Positions 33,546-43,201 are shown, numbered from the stretch's first letter. The stretch is DNA of 64,000 nucleotides from AP-15 sp963772295 (GCA_963772295.1 CAVYWO010000003.1:1-64000); one strand, 5' to 3'. The notes: generated from the letters alone by a model not told the origin. Numbers and translations: made by a program.

Positions 33546-34754
33546 TTGCCTGGTATCCGGCGCGGCCGCCCGCTGCTGGTCGGCCTGGTGATGATCGCGG
33601 TCGCCTCAGGGGGTTACCTCGGCTGGCAGCATTTCACAGACCGGCCGGCCGCGGCGACGCCGACGCCTCCGCCCCCGGTTCCCGTCATCGCCACCGCCGT
33701 CCGCAAACAGAATTTCCCGATCGTGCTCACCGGGATCGGCAATGTGACCGCGCTGAACTCGGCGACGGTCCGCAGTATGGTGACCGAGCAGATCCTCGGC
33801 ATCGACTTCGAGGACGGCCAGTTTGTCAAAAAAGGCGATTTGTTGGCCCGGCTCGATCCGAGTACCTATCAGGCGCAGCTCGACGAGGCGGAGGCCAATC
33901 TCGCCCGTGATCAGGCCCATCTCGAGAACGCGCAGACCAACCTCACGCGCTACGCCCCGCTCGAAAAGCAGGGGTTTGCTCCGGAGCAGCAGGTAACCAC
34001 GCAGCAGGCGCAAATCTCGGAGCTCGAGGCCACGATCAAAGCCGATCGGGCGGCGATCGGATATGCCAAGACCGAGCTGAGCTATACGCGACTGGTGGCG
34101 CCGTTTGCCGGGGTCGCGGGGATCCGACTGCTCGATGTCGGCAACATCATTCACTCGAGCACGTCACGGGGTGCTCCGAGCGAGCCGAACGCCTTGGTCG
34201 TCATCAACCAGGTTCAACCGATCAGCGTGGTGTTCACACTGCCGGCAGCCGCCATCCCGGACGTGCAGGACGCGCTCGCGAAGGGCCGGGTCAAGGTCAT
34301 CGCACTGAGTGCGGACGACAAAACCGAGCTCGATACCGGCACGCTTGCCGCGATCGACAATCAGGCGGACACGACCTCCGGAACGATCCGCCTCAAGGCG
34401 ATCTTCCCCAATCCGCATCGCCGGCTGTGGCCCGGCATGTTTGTCGATGTCCGGGTCGTCACCCAAGTGCAGGACAGCGGTCTGATCGTCCCGCTCGACG
34501 CCGTCCAGCAGGGGCCGCAAGGACAGTATGTCTTCGTTGTCGGCCTCGATCACAAAGTGGCGATGCGGCCGGTGTCGGTGCGCGAGACGCTCAACGGCCG
34601 GGCGCTGATCGCCAGGGGGGTGAGCGCCGGCGAGACCGTCGTCGCGCGCGGCCAATACCGGCTGACACCCGGCACCGTGGTGTCGCTCGCCGACCCGAAC
34701 GATCCGGACGCGGTGCCGAACCCGAATTCGGCGAGCGCGGGGCTGTTGCCATGA
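33546..34754 (+). CDS. RND efflux periplasmic adaptor (HlyD/MFP family)
   Basis: 402 residues from the TTG at 33546, chosen because GGAAGGAG ends 5 bp upstream; an upstream GTG at 33477 would add 23 residues. One N-terminal membrane helix (LLVGLVMIAVASGGYL), then the lipoyl-barrel halves (VTEQILGIDFEDGQFVKKGD, DPSTYQAQLDEAEANL), a coiled-coil hairpin (ATIKADRAAIGYAKTEL), and the beta-barrel (RLVAPFAGVAGIRLLDVG, WPGMFVDVRVV). It would link the pump to an outer-membrane channel. Stop overlaps the start of the pump gene (ATGA). MdtA-type. Confidence 0.85.
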   Translation: MPGIRRGRPLLVGLVMIAVASGGYLGWQHFTDRPAAATPTPPPPVPVIATAVRKQNFPIVLTGIGNVTALNSATVRSMVTEQILGIDFEDGQFVKKGDLLARLDPSTYQAQLDEAEANLARDQAHLENAQTNLTRYAPLEKQGFAPEQQVTTQQAQISELEATIKADRAAIGYAKTELSYTRLVAPFAGVAGIRLLDVGNIIHSSTSRGAPSEPNALVVINQVQPISVVFTLPAAAIPDVQDALAKGRVKVIALSADDKTELDTGTLAAIDNQADTTSGTIRLKAIFPNPHRRLWPGMFVDVRVVTQVQDSGLIVPLDAVQQGPQGQYVFVVGLDHKVAMRPVSVRETLNGRALIARGVSAGETVVARGQYRLTPGTVVSLADPNDPDAVPNPNSASAGLLP

Positions 34755-37700
34755 ACATCTCGGCGCCATTCATCCGCAAGCCGATCGCCACGGCGATGCT
34801 GATGGCGGCGATCCTGCTGCTCGGCCTGATCGGCTACGAGCTGTTGCCGGTGGCGGCCCTGCCGGACATCGACTTGCCGACGATCCAGGTCACCGCGCAA
34901 CTGCCGGGCGCCGATGCGCAGACGGTCGCCGGCACCGTGACGACGCCGCTCGAACGCCAGTTCGGCCAGATCCCCGGCCTGACCCAAATGACCTCGAGCA
35001 GCGCTACCGAATACGCAGAGATCACGTTGCAATTCGACCGCAGCCGTACCGTCGATTCGGCGGCGCAGGACGTGCAGGCGGCGATCAATGCGGCGGCCGG
35101 CCAGCTGCCGCCGACAATGCCCAATCCGCCGATCTACCGGAAGACCAACCCGGCCGATACGCCGGTGCTGATGCTGGCGCTGACCTCGGCAACGCTGCCG
35201 CTGACCACGGTCAGCGATTATGCAAGCAGCATCCTGGCGCAGAAGATCTCGCAGCTGCCCGGCGTCGGCCTCGTCGCGATCGGCGGCCAAGAGAGCCCGG
35301 CGATCAGGGTGCAGGTCAACCCGGCGCAGCTCGCTGCGCAGGGCCTCGATCTCGAGGCGGTGCGGACGGCGCTGGCCACGGCCACGGTCGACCAGCCGAA
35401 GGGCACGTTGTATGGCGCCAATCAGGCCTTTGCGCTGCAGACCAACGATCAGCTGCTGACGGCGCCGGGGTTCAGCAACTACATCCTCGCCAACCGCAGC
35501 GGTGCTTTCGGCAGTAGCGGACCGGTGCGCGTGCGCGATGTCGGCCGCGCCATCGTCGCCCCGCAGGATGTGAACCTGGCGGGCTGGAAGAATGCCGAGC
35601 CGGCCGTCATCATCGCCGTCCAGCGCCAGCCGGGCGCCAATGTCATCGCCACCGTCGACCGCATCAAGGAGGCGTTGCCGCAGCTCGAAGCCGCACTGCC
35701 GCCGTCGATCAAGATCGATGTCGTATCGGATCGCACGCAAACGATCAGGGCCAGCGTTGCCGATGTTCAACACACGCTCTTGCTGACCGTAGCACTGGTC
35801 GTCGGCGTGATCTTTCTGTTCTTGCGCAAGCTCTGGGCGACGGTGATCCCGGCGATCTCGCTGCCGATGTCGCTCGTCGGCACCTTCGCCGTCATGTATG
35901 TCCTCGGCTACAGTCTCGACAATCTATCGCTGATGGCGCTGACGATCGCGGTCGGCTTTGTCGTCGACGACGCGATCGTCATGATCGAGAACATCGTGCG
36001 GCACCTCGAGAAGGGGAAGACGCCGATCGAGGCCGCGCTCGAAGGGGCCGGCGAGATCGGTTTTACGATCCTGTCGATCTCGATATCGCTGATCGCGGTG
36101 TTCATCCCGCTGTTCCTGATGAGCGGCATTGTCGGCCTGTTGTTCCGCGAGTTCGCCCTCACCGTCGCGGTGGCGATCGTGGTCTCGGTCGTCGTCTCGT
36201 TGACTTTGACCCCGATGATGTGCGCCCGCGTCTTGACGGCGGAGGGCGAAACGCGATCCGGTCCCCTCGCGCGCGCGCTCGAGCGCTTCTTCGCCGGGTT
36301 GGCTGCGGTTTACGATCGTGGGCTCGTCGTCGCGCTGCGCTACCGCTTGGTTACGCTCTTCGTGATGATCTCGACCGTTGCCGCGACCCTGCTGTTGTTC
36401 GTGGCAATCCCCAAAGGCTTCTTCCCGCAACAAGACACCGGCCTGATCGTCGGCATCGCCGAGGGCGCGCAAAACATCTCGCCGCAGGCGATGAAGGACC
36501 GCATGCAGGCGGTTCTCGCGGTGGTGACGCGGGACCCTGCGGTCGCCGCAGCGAATGCCTATATCGGACCCGGCGGGCCCACCGTCACCGAGAACGACGG
36601 CCGCGTTTTCATCACCTTGAAGCCCCTCGGGCAGCGCCCGGCCAGCGCCGACCAGGTGATCGCGCGGCTGAACGCGGCGCTGCAAGGGGTCTGGGGCATC
36701 ACGTTGTACATGCAGGCCGCGCAGGACATCACCATCGGCGCGCGGCTGGCAAAGACCCAGTACCAGTACACACTGGTCGATGTCGACAGCGACGAGCTCG
36801 ATCACTGGGCGCCGATCCTGTTGCGGAAGCTCCAACGATTGCCGCAGCTGACCGATGTCGCCAGCGACCAGCAGAGCACCGGCCGGGTCATGAAGATCGC
36901 GGTCAACCGCCAGCTCGCCTCGCAGCTGGGCATCAACCCGTCCGTCGTCGATGCGATCCTCTATGATGCGTTCGGGCAGCGGGTGGCGGCGCGCATTTAT
37001 ACGAGGCTCAACCAATATTTCGTGATCCTCGAAGTCGAGCCCGATTTCCAACTCGGACCGAACGCCCTCGGCCGCATCTACGCGACCTCGTCGAGCGGCG
37101 TCGAAGTGCCTTTGAGCGCGTTCGCAACGCTCGCCTCGACGGTCGCGCCGATCGCGCTCAACCACCAGGGCCAGTTCCCATCGGTGACGTTGAGCTTCAA
37201 TCTGTCTCGGCATGTCTCGATCGGCGAGGCGGTAACGGCGATCCAAGAGGCCAAGAGAGCACTGCGCTTGCCGCCTTCGATTGCCGCCAGCTTCCAGGGC
37301 AGCGCGCAGGCGTTTCAGAATTCGCTGAGCAGCACGCCGATACTGATCATGGCGGCGTTGATCGCGGTCTGCATCATCCTCGGCATGCTCTACGAGAGCA
37401 CGATCCATCCGATCACGATCCTCTCGACCCTGCCCTCGGCCGGGCTCGGGGCGCTCTTGACCCTGATGCTGTTCGGCATGCCGCTCGACGTGATCGGGAT
37501 CATCGGGATCATCCTTTTGATCGGCATCGTCAAGAAGAACGGCATCATGCTGGTCGACTTCGCGCTGGTCGCCCAGCGCCAGCGCGGTCTCCGCACCGAG
37601 GAGGCGATCCGCGAGGCCTGCCGCCTGCGCTTTCGGCCGATCCTGATGACGACGATGTGTGCGCTCCTTGCCGGCGTCCCGCTGATGCTCGGCACCGGCA

Positions 37701-37885
37701 TCGGCTCGGAAATCCGCCGGCCGCTCGGTTATGCGATTGTCGGCGGCCTGCTGGTATCGCAACTGCTGACCCTGTTCACGACGCCGGTCGTCTATATCTA
37801 CATGGACCGCCTCGGCCACTGGCTGGGACGCCGCCGCTCCGCTCATCGCGCGCCCTCGGGTGCTGGCGGGCACGCCGCAGGCTAG
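34751..37885 (+). CDS. RND multidrug efflux transporter permease (MdtB/MdtC-like)
   Basis: 1044 residues from ATG 34751. Full-length HAE1-type RND pump with 12 predicted helices: NISAPFIRKPIATAMLMAAI, a large periplasmic loop, the TM4 region LMALTIAVGFVVDDAIVMIE with the two Asp of the proton relay, then GIVGLLFREFALTVAVAIVV, and near the end GIVKKNGIMLVDFALV and TALMTTMCALLAG-like helices. It exports drugs or other amphiphiles using the proton gradient. Operon with the adaptor; no outer-membrane factor gene follows, only a repeat. Sequence best fits the MdtBC branch. Confidence 0.9.
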   Translation: MNISAPFIRKPIATAMLMAAILLLGLIGYELLPVAALPDIDLPTIQVTAQLPGADAQTVAGTVTTPLERQFGQIPGLTQMTSSSATEYAEITLQFDRSRTVDSAAQDVQAAINAAAGQLPPTMPNPPIYRKTNPADTPVLMLALTSATLPLTTVSDYASSILAQKISQLPGVGLVAIGGQESPAIRVQVNPAQLAAQGLDLEAVRTALATATVDQPKGTLYGANQAFALQTNDQLLTAPGFSNYILANRSGAFGSSGPVRVRDVGRAIVAPQDVNLAGWKNAEPAVIIAVQRQPGANVIATVDRIKEALPQLEAALPPSIKIDVVSDRTQTIRASVADVQHTLLLTVALVVGVIFLFLRKLWATVIPAISLPMSLVGTFAVMYVLGYSLDNLSLMALTIAVGFVVDDAIVMIENIVRHLEKGKTPIEAALEGAGEIGFTILSISISLIAVFIPLFLMSGIVGLLFREFALTVAVAIVVSVVVSLTLTPMMCARVLTAEGETRSGPLARALERFFAGLAAVYDRGLVVALRYRLVTLFVMISTVAATLLLFVAIPKGFFPQQDTGLIVGIAEGAQNISPQAMKDRMQAVLAVVTRDPAVAAANAYIGPGGPTVTENDGRVFITLKPLGQRPASADQVIARLNAALQGVWGITLYMQAAQDITIGARLAKTQYQYTLVDVDSDELDHWAPILLRKLQRLPQLTDVASDQQSTGRVMKIAVNRQLASQLGINPSVVDAILYDAFGQRVAARIYTRLNQYFVILEVEPDFQLGPNALGRIYATSSSGVEVPLSAFATLASTVAPIALNHQGQFPSVTLSFNLSRHVSIGEAVTAIQEAKRALRLPPSIAASFQGSAQAFQNSLSSTPILIMAALIAVCIILGMLYESTIHPITILSTLPSAGLGALLTLMLFGMPLDVIGIIGIILLIGIVKKNGIMLVDFALVAQRQRGLRTEEAIREACRLRFRPILMTTMCALLAGVPLMLGTGIGSEIRRPLGYAIVGGLLVSQLLTLFTTPVVYIYMDRLGHWLGRRRSAHRAPSGAGGHAAG

Positions 37886-37934
37886 TGCCCGTCGTCAATT
37901 GAGCGGACGCCCCGTTCCGATTACATCCGATTAC

Positions 37935-38060
37935 CGTCTTGCCCGGCCTTGGGCCGGGCATCCACGGGAGCCCGCGAAGGCCTGTGCCGTTTCTCGTGGA
38001 TGCCCACGGATCAAGTCCGTGGGCTGAAGGCCGACGGGCCGGGCCCGGCCAAAGCGTTGA
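37935..38060. repeat. Intergenic palindromic repeat (CCCGGCCTTGGGCCGGGCATCC type)
   Basis: GTCTTGCCCGGCCTTGGGCC, GGGCATCCACGGGAGCCCGC, then TCGTGGATGCCCACGGATCA and a second arm GGGCCGGGCCCGGCC. Two nested hairpins. Family common in alphaproteobacteria. Nothing coding between 37886 and 38112. Confidence 0.65.
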
Positions 38061-38112
38061 TATATGTGAGCCTGCGTTGCTAATTGACGACACGCCCTGG
38101 TGCGGTGGAGCG

Positions 38113-38280
38113 GAAATTGATTGCACAATTGCGCTCGCGACCGCCCGCCTCGACCGCCTCGATGACATGTTTGCCGCCCGTCCCGGTGCCGGCGCTCTGC
38201 GGGCCCGCGGCCGCGTCCTTGCAATGACCGAAGTGCTCGCGCAACATGCGGCCTGTTTCGCGGCGGGAGAGCCCGGGTGA
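38113..38280 (+). pseudogene. FUSC/AaeB-like transporter remnant (last 55 residues)
   Basis: Frame: IALATARLDRLDDMFAARPG, RARGRVLAMTEVLAQHAACF, AAGEPG, stop TGA at 38278-38280. This matches the C-terminus of the complete FUSC gene at 43481-45532 (IALATARLDRLDDALAAHPD, ARGSILAMSEALTQHAAYF, EAGEPG). Everything upstream of the fragment is repeat DNA. The GTG start of the DUF1656 gene overlaps its stop exactly as in a normal aaeB-aaeX arrangement. Confidence 0.75.
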
Positions 38281-38480
38281 GGTTCACCGAGGTCAACCTG
38301 TTCGGTGTTTATGTCGCGCCGATTTCGGTGATGATGGTCGCCGCCTGGGTCGTCACGATCGGATTGCGGCGGTTCGCCGCCCGTTTTGGTCTGTTGCGTT
38401 ACGTCTGGCACCAAGCGCTGTTCGTGTTCGCCGTTTATACGATCGTGCTCTCGTCGATCGTGCTCGTGGCCGCGCGCTGA
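38277..38480 (+). CDS. DUF1656 (AaeX-like) small membrane protein
   Basis: 67 residues from GTG 38277. MRFTEVNLFGVYVAPISVMM, then a first membrane helix (MVAAWVVTIGL), a basic loop (RRFAARFGLLRYVWHQ) and a second helix (ALFVFAVYTIVLSSIVLVA). This is the DUF1656/AaeX family found with aromatic carboxylic acid efflux pumps. Its partner FUSC gene upstream is reduced to a fragment, while the HlyD gene 8 bp downstream is complete. It is probably in the inner membrane; function in the pump is unknown. Confidence 0.8.
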   Translation: MRFTEVNLFGVYVAPISVMMVAAWVVTIGLRRFAARFGLLRYVWHQALFVFAVYTIVLSSIVLVAAR

Positions 38481-38487
38481 ACTCGCG

Positions 38488-39468
38488 ATGTCCGACGTCG
38501 ACGTCAAATCGAGGCGCGAGGCGAAGGCGGAGAGCGCCTTACCGGTTTCGTCTCCGGCGTCGGAACCGGCGCCGCGTGCCGAGCCCCGGCGCCGCTTTCG
38601 CATTTTCCCGCTGCTGATCACGTTGGCGGTGATCGCGGTCGCCGTCGCGCTCGGGCAGGCGATGTGGGACGCGTATATGGGCGCGCCCTGGACGCGCGAC
38701 GGCACCGTGCGCGCTTATGTCGTGACGATGGCGCCGCAAGTCGCCGGCCAGATCGTCGAGCTGCCGGTCGCCGACAACCAGTTCGTCCACAAGGGCGATC
38801 TCTTGATGGTCATCGACCCGACCGATTACAAGATTGCGGTCAGCAACGCCGAGGCGGCGGTGCAGCAGGCAAAGGCCAACGCGCACAACGCCGAGCGCGA
38901 GGCGCAGCGGCGCCAGGAGCTGACCCGGTTGGAGGTGTCGAAAGAGCAACAGCAGACCTACGAGAGCGGGGCGGTGGTCGCCCAGGCGCAATATCAGCAG
39001 GCTTTGGCCAGTCTCGACCAGGCGCGGGTGAACCTGCAGCGAACCGAAATCCGCTCTCCGGTCAACGGCTGGGTGACAAATCTATTGGCGCAGCTCGGCG
39101 ACTACGCCACTGTCGGGACGAATGAGATCTCGCTGGTCGACGCCAACTCGTTCTGGGTCGACGCCTATTTCGAGGAGACCAATCTCGACCGAATCCGGCT
39201 GGGCGACCCGGCCAGCATCAAGCTGATGGGTTACAAAGAGATCGTTCGGGGCCATGTCGGTAGCATCGCCCGTGCGATCAATGTCTCGAACGCGCAGCCC
39301 AACGGGCAAGGGCTCGCCACCGTCAACCCGATCTTCACCTGGGTGCGCCTGGCGCAGCGCATTCCGGTGCGCATTCACATCGATGGGGTGCCCAAGGGCG
39401 TGGCGCTCGCGGCGGGAATGACCGCCACCGTGCAGATCGATCCGCAGCTTCGAGCGCCGGCCGATTGA
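38488..39468 (+). CDS. HlyD/AaeA-like secretion adaptor
   Basis: 326 residues from ATG 38488. N-terminal membrane helix (FPLLITLAVIAVAVALGQAM), the motif AYVVTMAPQVAGQIVELPVA, DNQFVHKGDLLMVIDPTDYK, a coiled-coil hairpin (EAAVQQAKANAHNAEREAQR), then RSPVNGWVTNLLAQLGDYAT, SLVDANSFWVDAYFEETNLD and GMTATVQIDPQL at the end. This is the AaeA/EmrA-type membrane fusion protein for aromatic acid export. The last 75 nt and the DNA just after the stop are duplicated at 46688-46762. Without a complete FUSC partner in this operon, it may pair with the FUSC protein at 43481-45532. Confidence 0.85.
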   Translation: MSDVDVKSRREAKAESALPVSSPASEPAPRAEPRRRFRIFPLLITLAVIAVAVALGQAMWDAYMGAPWTRDGTVRAYVVTMAPQVAGQIVELPVADNQFVHKGDLLMVIDPTDYKIAVSNAEAAVQQAKANAHNAEREAQRRQELTRLEVSKEQQQTYESGAVVAQAQYQQALASLDQARVNLQRTEIRSPVNGWVTNLLAQLGDYATVGTNEISLVDANSFWVDAYFEETNLDRIRLGDPASIKLMGYKEIVRGHVGSIARAINVSNAQPNGQGLATVNPIFTWVRLAQRIPVRIHIDGVPKGVALAAGMTATVQIDPQLRAPAD

Positions 39469-39544
39469 AGCGACCGCCGATGCGCCCCGCCGCGCGACAG
39501 CATCGAGTTGCGGGCTGGCGCCGCGAGCAGCGCTGGGCCGGCGA

Positions 39545-40137
39545 AGAGCCGCGCAGCGGAAATGGCTCGTTGTCGCGATAGAGTATCGGCAGATCGGCGC
39601 GGACCGCGCGCAGATAGGCCGGGCCGTCATACTCCGCCATCGCCAGCACGAGCTTATAGGCGCTGACGGCGTCCGACGGCGTCAGCACCGCGAGCGATCG
39701 GCCCTTGGCGTCCGCGACGTGCGCGAGCGCGCGCGAAGGCGATGTCCGCCAAAGCCATCTGGCTCGGCCCGTCGGCCGCGAGCGTCACGCCGACATGGGT
39801 GCCGACGAGCTTGACGCGCGCCCCGCCGATGATCGCCATCTCGATCTGGTCGAAGGCGCGTTCGAGAAAGCGGCCAAACGTGCTCACGAACACGATCTTG
39901 TCGGCGGCTGCCAATCCGGCCGCCGCCGACACCATGTTCTGCTCGGCGATGCGCGCCTCGAAATAGCGGTCGGGATGCGCCTTGGCGAAGATTTCGGCAT
40001 AGGTCGAATTCTTGACGTCGGCGTCGAGCGCCACCACCGCCTCGTTGGCGTCGCCAAGCGCCGCGAGCGCCATGCCATAGGCGCGGCGCGGCGAAAGCTT
40101 CTTCGCCGACGCCAACGCCGGGTCCTTGCTGCCGCCA
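39545..40137 (-). pseudogene. Transketolase fragment (middle to C-terminal domain), frameshifted
   Basis: Minus strand from 40137: SAKKLSPRRAYGMALAALGD, ALDADVKNSTYAEIFAKAHP, DRYFEARIAEQNMVSAAAGL, FGRFLERAFDQIEMAIIGGA, VGTHVGVTLAADGPSQMALA, DIAFAR; after a frameshift at about 39737 it continues LAHVADAKGRSLAVLTPSDA, AMAEYDGPAYLRAVRADLPI, LYRDNEPFPL. This is the pyrimidine-binding domain of a transketolase-like protein. N-terminal half and the end are missing on both sides. It stops at 40137 exactly where the truncated fumC starts on the other strand. Confidence 0.75.
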
Positions 40138-40140
40138 TGG

Positions 40141-41340
40141 AAGGCGGACGCCATCGTGCGCGCCGCCGACGAGGCGATCGCCGGAAAGCTCGACGACCAT
40201 TTTCCGCTGTATGTCTGGCAGATCGGCTCCGGTACCCAATCGAACATGAACGTCAATGAAGTCTTGTCGAACTGCGCGATTCAATTGCTGGGCGGCAAGA
40301 TCGGAAGCAAAGAGCCGGTGCACCCAAATGACGACGTCAACATGGGACAGTCGTCCAACGACACGTTCCCGACCGCGATGCACCTCGCCGCGGTGATGGA
40401 ACTGGAGGAGCACCTGCTGCCGCATGCCGAGGCATTGGCCGATGCGATTGACGCCAAAGCCAAGGAGTGGATCGACGTCGTCAAGACCGGGCGCACTCAC
40501 CTGATGGACGCGGTACCGCTGACCGTCGGCCAGGAATGGTCGGGCTGGGCATACCAGATCCGCGACGCGCTGGACCGCTTCCGCGCCTCGGAGAGGGGGC
40601 TGTTCGAGCTGGCGGCGGGCGGCACGGCGGTCGGCACCGGGCTCAACGCGCCGCCCGGTTTCGGCCGCGAGATCGCCGCGAAGATCGCCGAGCTGACCGG
40701 CTATCCGTTCGTCACCGCACCCAACAAATTCGCGGCGCAAGGCTCGCTCGACGCGATGGTCGCGGCGATGGCGGCGGTGCGCGGGCTCGCCGTCGCGCTG
40801 ATGAAGATCGCCAACGACATGCGCTGGCTGGCCTCGGGTCCGCGCCGCGGTTTGGGCGAGCTGTTGCTGCCGGAAAACGAGCCGGGCTCCTCGATCATGC
40901 CGGGCAAGGTCAACCCGACCCAGCAGGAGGCAATGGTCATGGTCTGCATCCAGGTGATCGGCGAGGACAACGCCGTCGCCTTTGCCGGCAGCCAGGGGAA
41001 TTTCGAGCTCAACGCGATGCGCCCGATAATCATCAACAATTTCCTGCACTCGGCCCGGATCCTCGGCGATGCCTGCGAGAAGCTGCAGCATTTCTCGGTC
41101 GAGGGCACGCGGCTCAACCGCAAGCGGATCGACGAGATGGTGGACCGCTCGTTGATGTTGGTGACGGCGCTGAGCCCGGTGATCGGCTATGACAAGGCCT
41201 CCGCCATTTCCCACAAGGCCAATGACGAGGACCTGAGCTTGAAGGAGGCCGCGCTTGTATTGGGCGATATCGATGAAACGCGTTTTGACGCGATCGTCGA
41301 CCCAAAAAAGATGGTAGGGCACGGCGTCGCCGGTGGCTGA
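40141..41340 (+). pseudogene. fumC: Class II fumarate hydratase, N-terminal about 60-70 residues deleted
   Basis: About 399 residues of the normal 460: ADAIVRAADEAIAGKLDDHF, GSGTQSNMNVNEVLSN, HPNDDVNMGQSSNDTFP, GRTHLMDAVPLTVGQEWSGW (catalytic His region), GSSIMPGKVNPTQQEAMVMV (catalytic Ser loop) and the C-terminal domain to VGHGVAGG. Active-site residues of the central part are kept, but domain 1 is cut off at the junction with the transketolase fragment. The only upstream start in frame is a TTG at 40126, which would give an abnormal short protein. The real housekeeping fumC may be elsewhere. The GTG start of the DUF1275 gene overlaps its stop. Confidence 0.8.
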
Positions 41341-42022
41341 TCTGGCGATCCGGGCGCTGCCGTTCGTGCTGAGCGTGACCGCCGGATCGACGGACATGAT
41401 CGGCTTTCTCGGGCTCAACGGGCTGTTCACCGCGCACATCACCGGTAACATCGCCGTTCTGGCCGCGCACATCGTCGCGGGCGATCCGACGATATTCTCT
41501 TACATTCTGTCGGTGCCGGTCTTCATGCTGGTGCTGCTCTTGACGCGCCTGCTCGCCGGCGGCCTCGAGCGGTCCGGAGTTTCGACGCTGCGACCGCTGT
41601 TGCTGTTGCAGCTGATATTCCTTGTGGCTTTTCTCGTGCTCTGTGTTATGGCGGGTCCGTGGCGCGACGCCGACGCCGTAGCCGCGATTATCGCTGGCAT
41701 GTTCGGGGTCGCGGCAATGGCGGTCCAGAATGCCCTCGTGCAGATCTCGCTGAAGGACAGCCCCACGACTGCCGTGATGACGACGAATGTCACTCACTTC
41801 ATGCTGGACCTCGGCGAGCTGATCGTCGGCCGAGATGCGGTCGATGTTGCCAAGGCGCGGCGCCGCGCCATGCACACTTTGCCCGTGATTGTCGGCTTTA
41901 CGATCGGCTGCGGCCTGGGCGCCGCGTGCGAAGCTGTCGCAGGGCTTTGGTCCCTAGTCCTACCTACGGGTCTCGCCCTGGTCGCATCGGCGATCGGTTT
42001 GGCAGAAAAACCGAGCCTTTGA
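41333..42022 (+). CDS. DUF1275 (YoaK-like) membrane protein
   Basis: 229 residues from GTG 41333, overlapping the fumC stop by 8 bp. Six to seven hydrophobic helices. DUF1275 signature: FVLSVTAGSTDMIGFLGLNG, LFTAHITGNIAVLAAHIVAG, LLLLQLIFLVAFLVLC, AIIAGMFGVAAMAVQNALVQ, TTAVMTTNVTHFMLDLGEL. Family function unknown; inner membrane. The 3' end of the gene is only 17 bp from the IS630 element, and the sequence continues normally up to it. Confidence 0.8.
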   Translation: MADLAIRALPFVLSVTAGSTDMIGFLGLNGLFTAHITGNIAVLAAHIVAGDPTIFSYILSVPVFMLVLLLTRLLAGGLERSGVSTLRPLLLLQLIFLVAFLVLCVMAGPWRDADAVAAIIAGMFGVAAMAVQNALVQISLKDSPTTAVMTTNVTHFMLDLGELIVGRDAVDVAKARRRAMHTLPVIVGFTIGCGLGAACEAVAGLWSLVLPTGLALVASAIGLAEKPSL

Positions 42023-42039
42023 TGGCCCTTCCGAGCGCC

Positions 42040-43201
42040 TAGTGTTATGATGCGCAAATAACTATACACATGTCACGCTGCCTTCTTTCGCGTACGACGC
42101 ACGGTGCAGCCGGGCTGAATCTCTTCCAGCCGCCGCCGACAGCGCTTGGGATCGCGATTCCAAGCCGCAATGAAGTCCTCGATCGCGGCCACCAAGTCCG
42201 GGACACTGGCAAAGCTGCCACGGCGCACGGCTTTGCCGGTCAGATCGCCGAACCAGCGTTCCACCAAATTCAGCCAGCTGGAGCTGGTCGGAATGAAGTG
42301 TACCGTGAAGCGCGGATGGCGCTTCAACCAGCGTTGGACCTGTGCGGTTTTGTGTGTGCCGTAGTTGTCCAACACCAGATGCAAATCCAACTCCGGCGCG
42401 TACTCGGCATCGATCTGGCGCAGAAAGCGCAAGAACTCCTGATGCCGATGGCGCGGAAAACACCGCCCGCTGACCGTTCCGGCCGCCACGTTCAGCGCGG
42501 CAAAAAGTGTCGTGGTGCCATGGCGCACATAGTCGTGCGTCCAGGTGCCGCAACGTCCCCGCTTCATCGGCAGCCCAGGCTGCGTGCGATCCAAGGCCTG
42601 GATCTGACTTTTTTCATCCACGCACAGCACCACCGCGTTCTGCGGCGGATGCAAGTACACGCCCACCACATCCAGCAGCTTCGGCACGAATTGCGGGTCG
42701 CGCGAGAGTTTGAACGTCTCCTGCCGGTGCGGCTGCAAGCCGTGCTCCTGCCAGATGCGGCACACCGTGCTCGCGTCCACGCCTTGGGCCCTGGCCATCG
42801 CCCGAGTGCTCCAGTGCGTCTGCCCAGGCGGTTTGCTGCTCAGCGTGGCCTTCACAATGCGTTCGGCCAGGCCCGGCTGGGGTTTGCGTCCGCGTCCTTC
42901 GGCCACCGCCCACAAGCTCTGCGCCCCCGCGGCGACGAAGCGCTCCCGCCACAGCCGACAGGTGTGCCGATTCAATCCAAGCTCCTGCGCAATTGCCACG
43001 TCGGCGTATCCCTCATGCGCCAGCAAAACAATCCGGCAGCGCTTCACCACCTGCTGCGGCGTGCCATGCGCCCGAACCCATCCTTGCAGCAGTTCCTGCT
43101 GTTCGGCTCTCAGCTCCAGAGTGGCTACCCGATTCCTGCTCACCCGCTGAGTAGGCCACAAGGCGAGCCAAATGTCTAGTTATTTCGGCAGCAGTACACT
43201 A
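42040..43201 (-). mobile_element. IS630-family insertion sequence, complete
   Basis: Terminal inverted repeats: left TAGTGTTATGATGCGCAAAT at 42040-42064 and right, inverted, TAGTGTACTGCTGCCGAAAT at 43177-43201, about 25 bp with a few mismatches, TAGTGT and AAATAACTA kept. TA dinucleotides at both ends fit the TA target preference of IS630/Tc1 elements. About 1.16 kb with a single intact transposase. It sits between the DUF1275 gene and the DUF1656 fragment. Confidence 0.85.
42073..43161 (-). CDS. IS630 family transposase
   Basis: 362 residues, within the usual 340-370. N-terminal helix-turn-helix region (RCRIVLLAHEGYADVAIAQE, GLNRHTCRLWRERFVAAG, then MARAQGVDASTVCRIWQEHG) and DDE catalytic core: VVLCVDEKSQIQALDR (first D), LDLHLVLDNYGTHKTAQVQR (second D), SSSWLNLVERWFGDLTGKAV (E). 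The DNA-binding region recognises the 25-bp ends. Frame intact, no shift. Confidence 0.9.
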   Translation of the reverse strand: MWPTQRVSRNRVATLELRAEQQELLQGWVRAHGTPQQVVKRCRIVLLAHEGYADVAIAQELGLNRHTCRLWRERFVAAGAQSLWAVAEGRGRKPQPGLAERIVKATLSSKPPGQTHWSTRAMARAQGVDASTVCRIWQEHGLQPHRQETFKLSRDPQFVPKLLDVVGVYLHPPQNAVVLCVDEKSQIQALDRTQPGLPMKRGRCGTWTHDYVRHGTTTLFAALNVAAGTVSGRCFPRHRHQEFLRFLRQIDAEYAPELDLHLVLDNYGTHKTAQVQRWLKRHPRFTVHFIPTSSSWLNLVERWFGDLTGKAVRRGSFASVPDLVAAIEDFIAAWNRDPKRCRRRLEEIQPGCTVRRTRKKAA

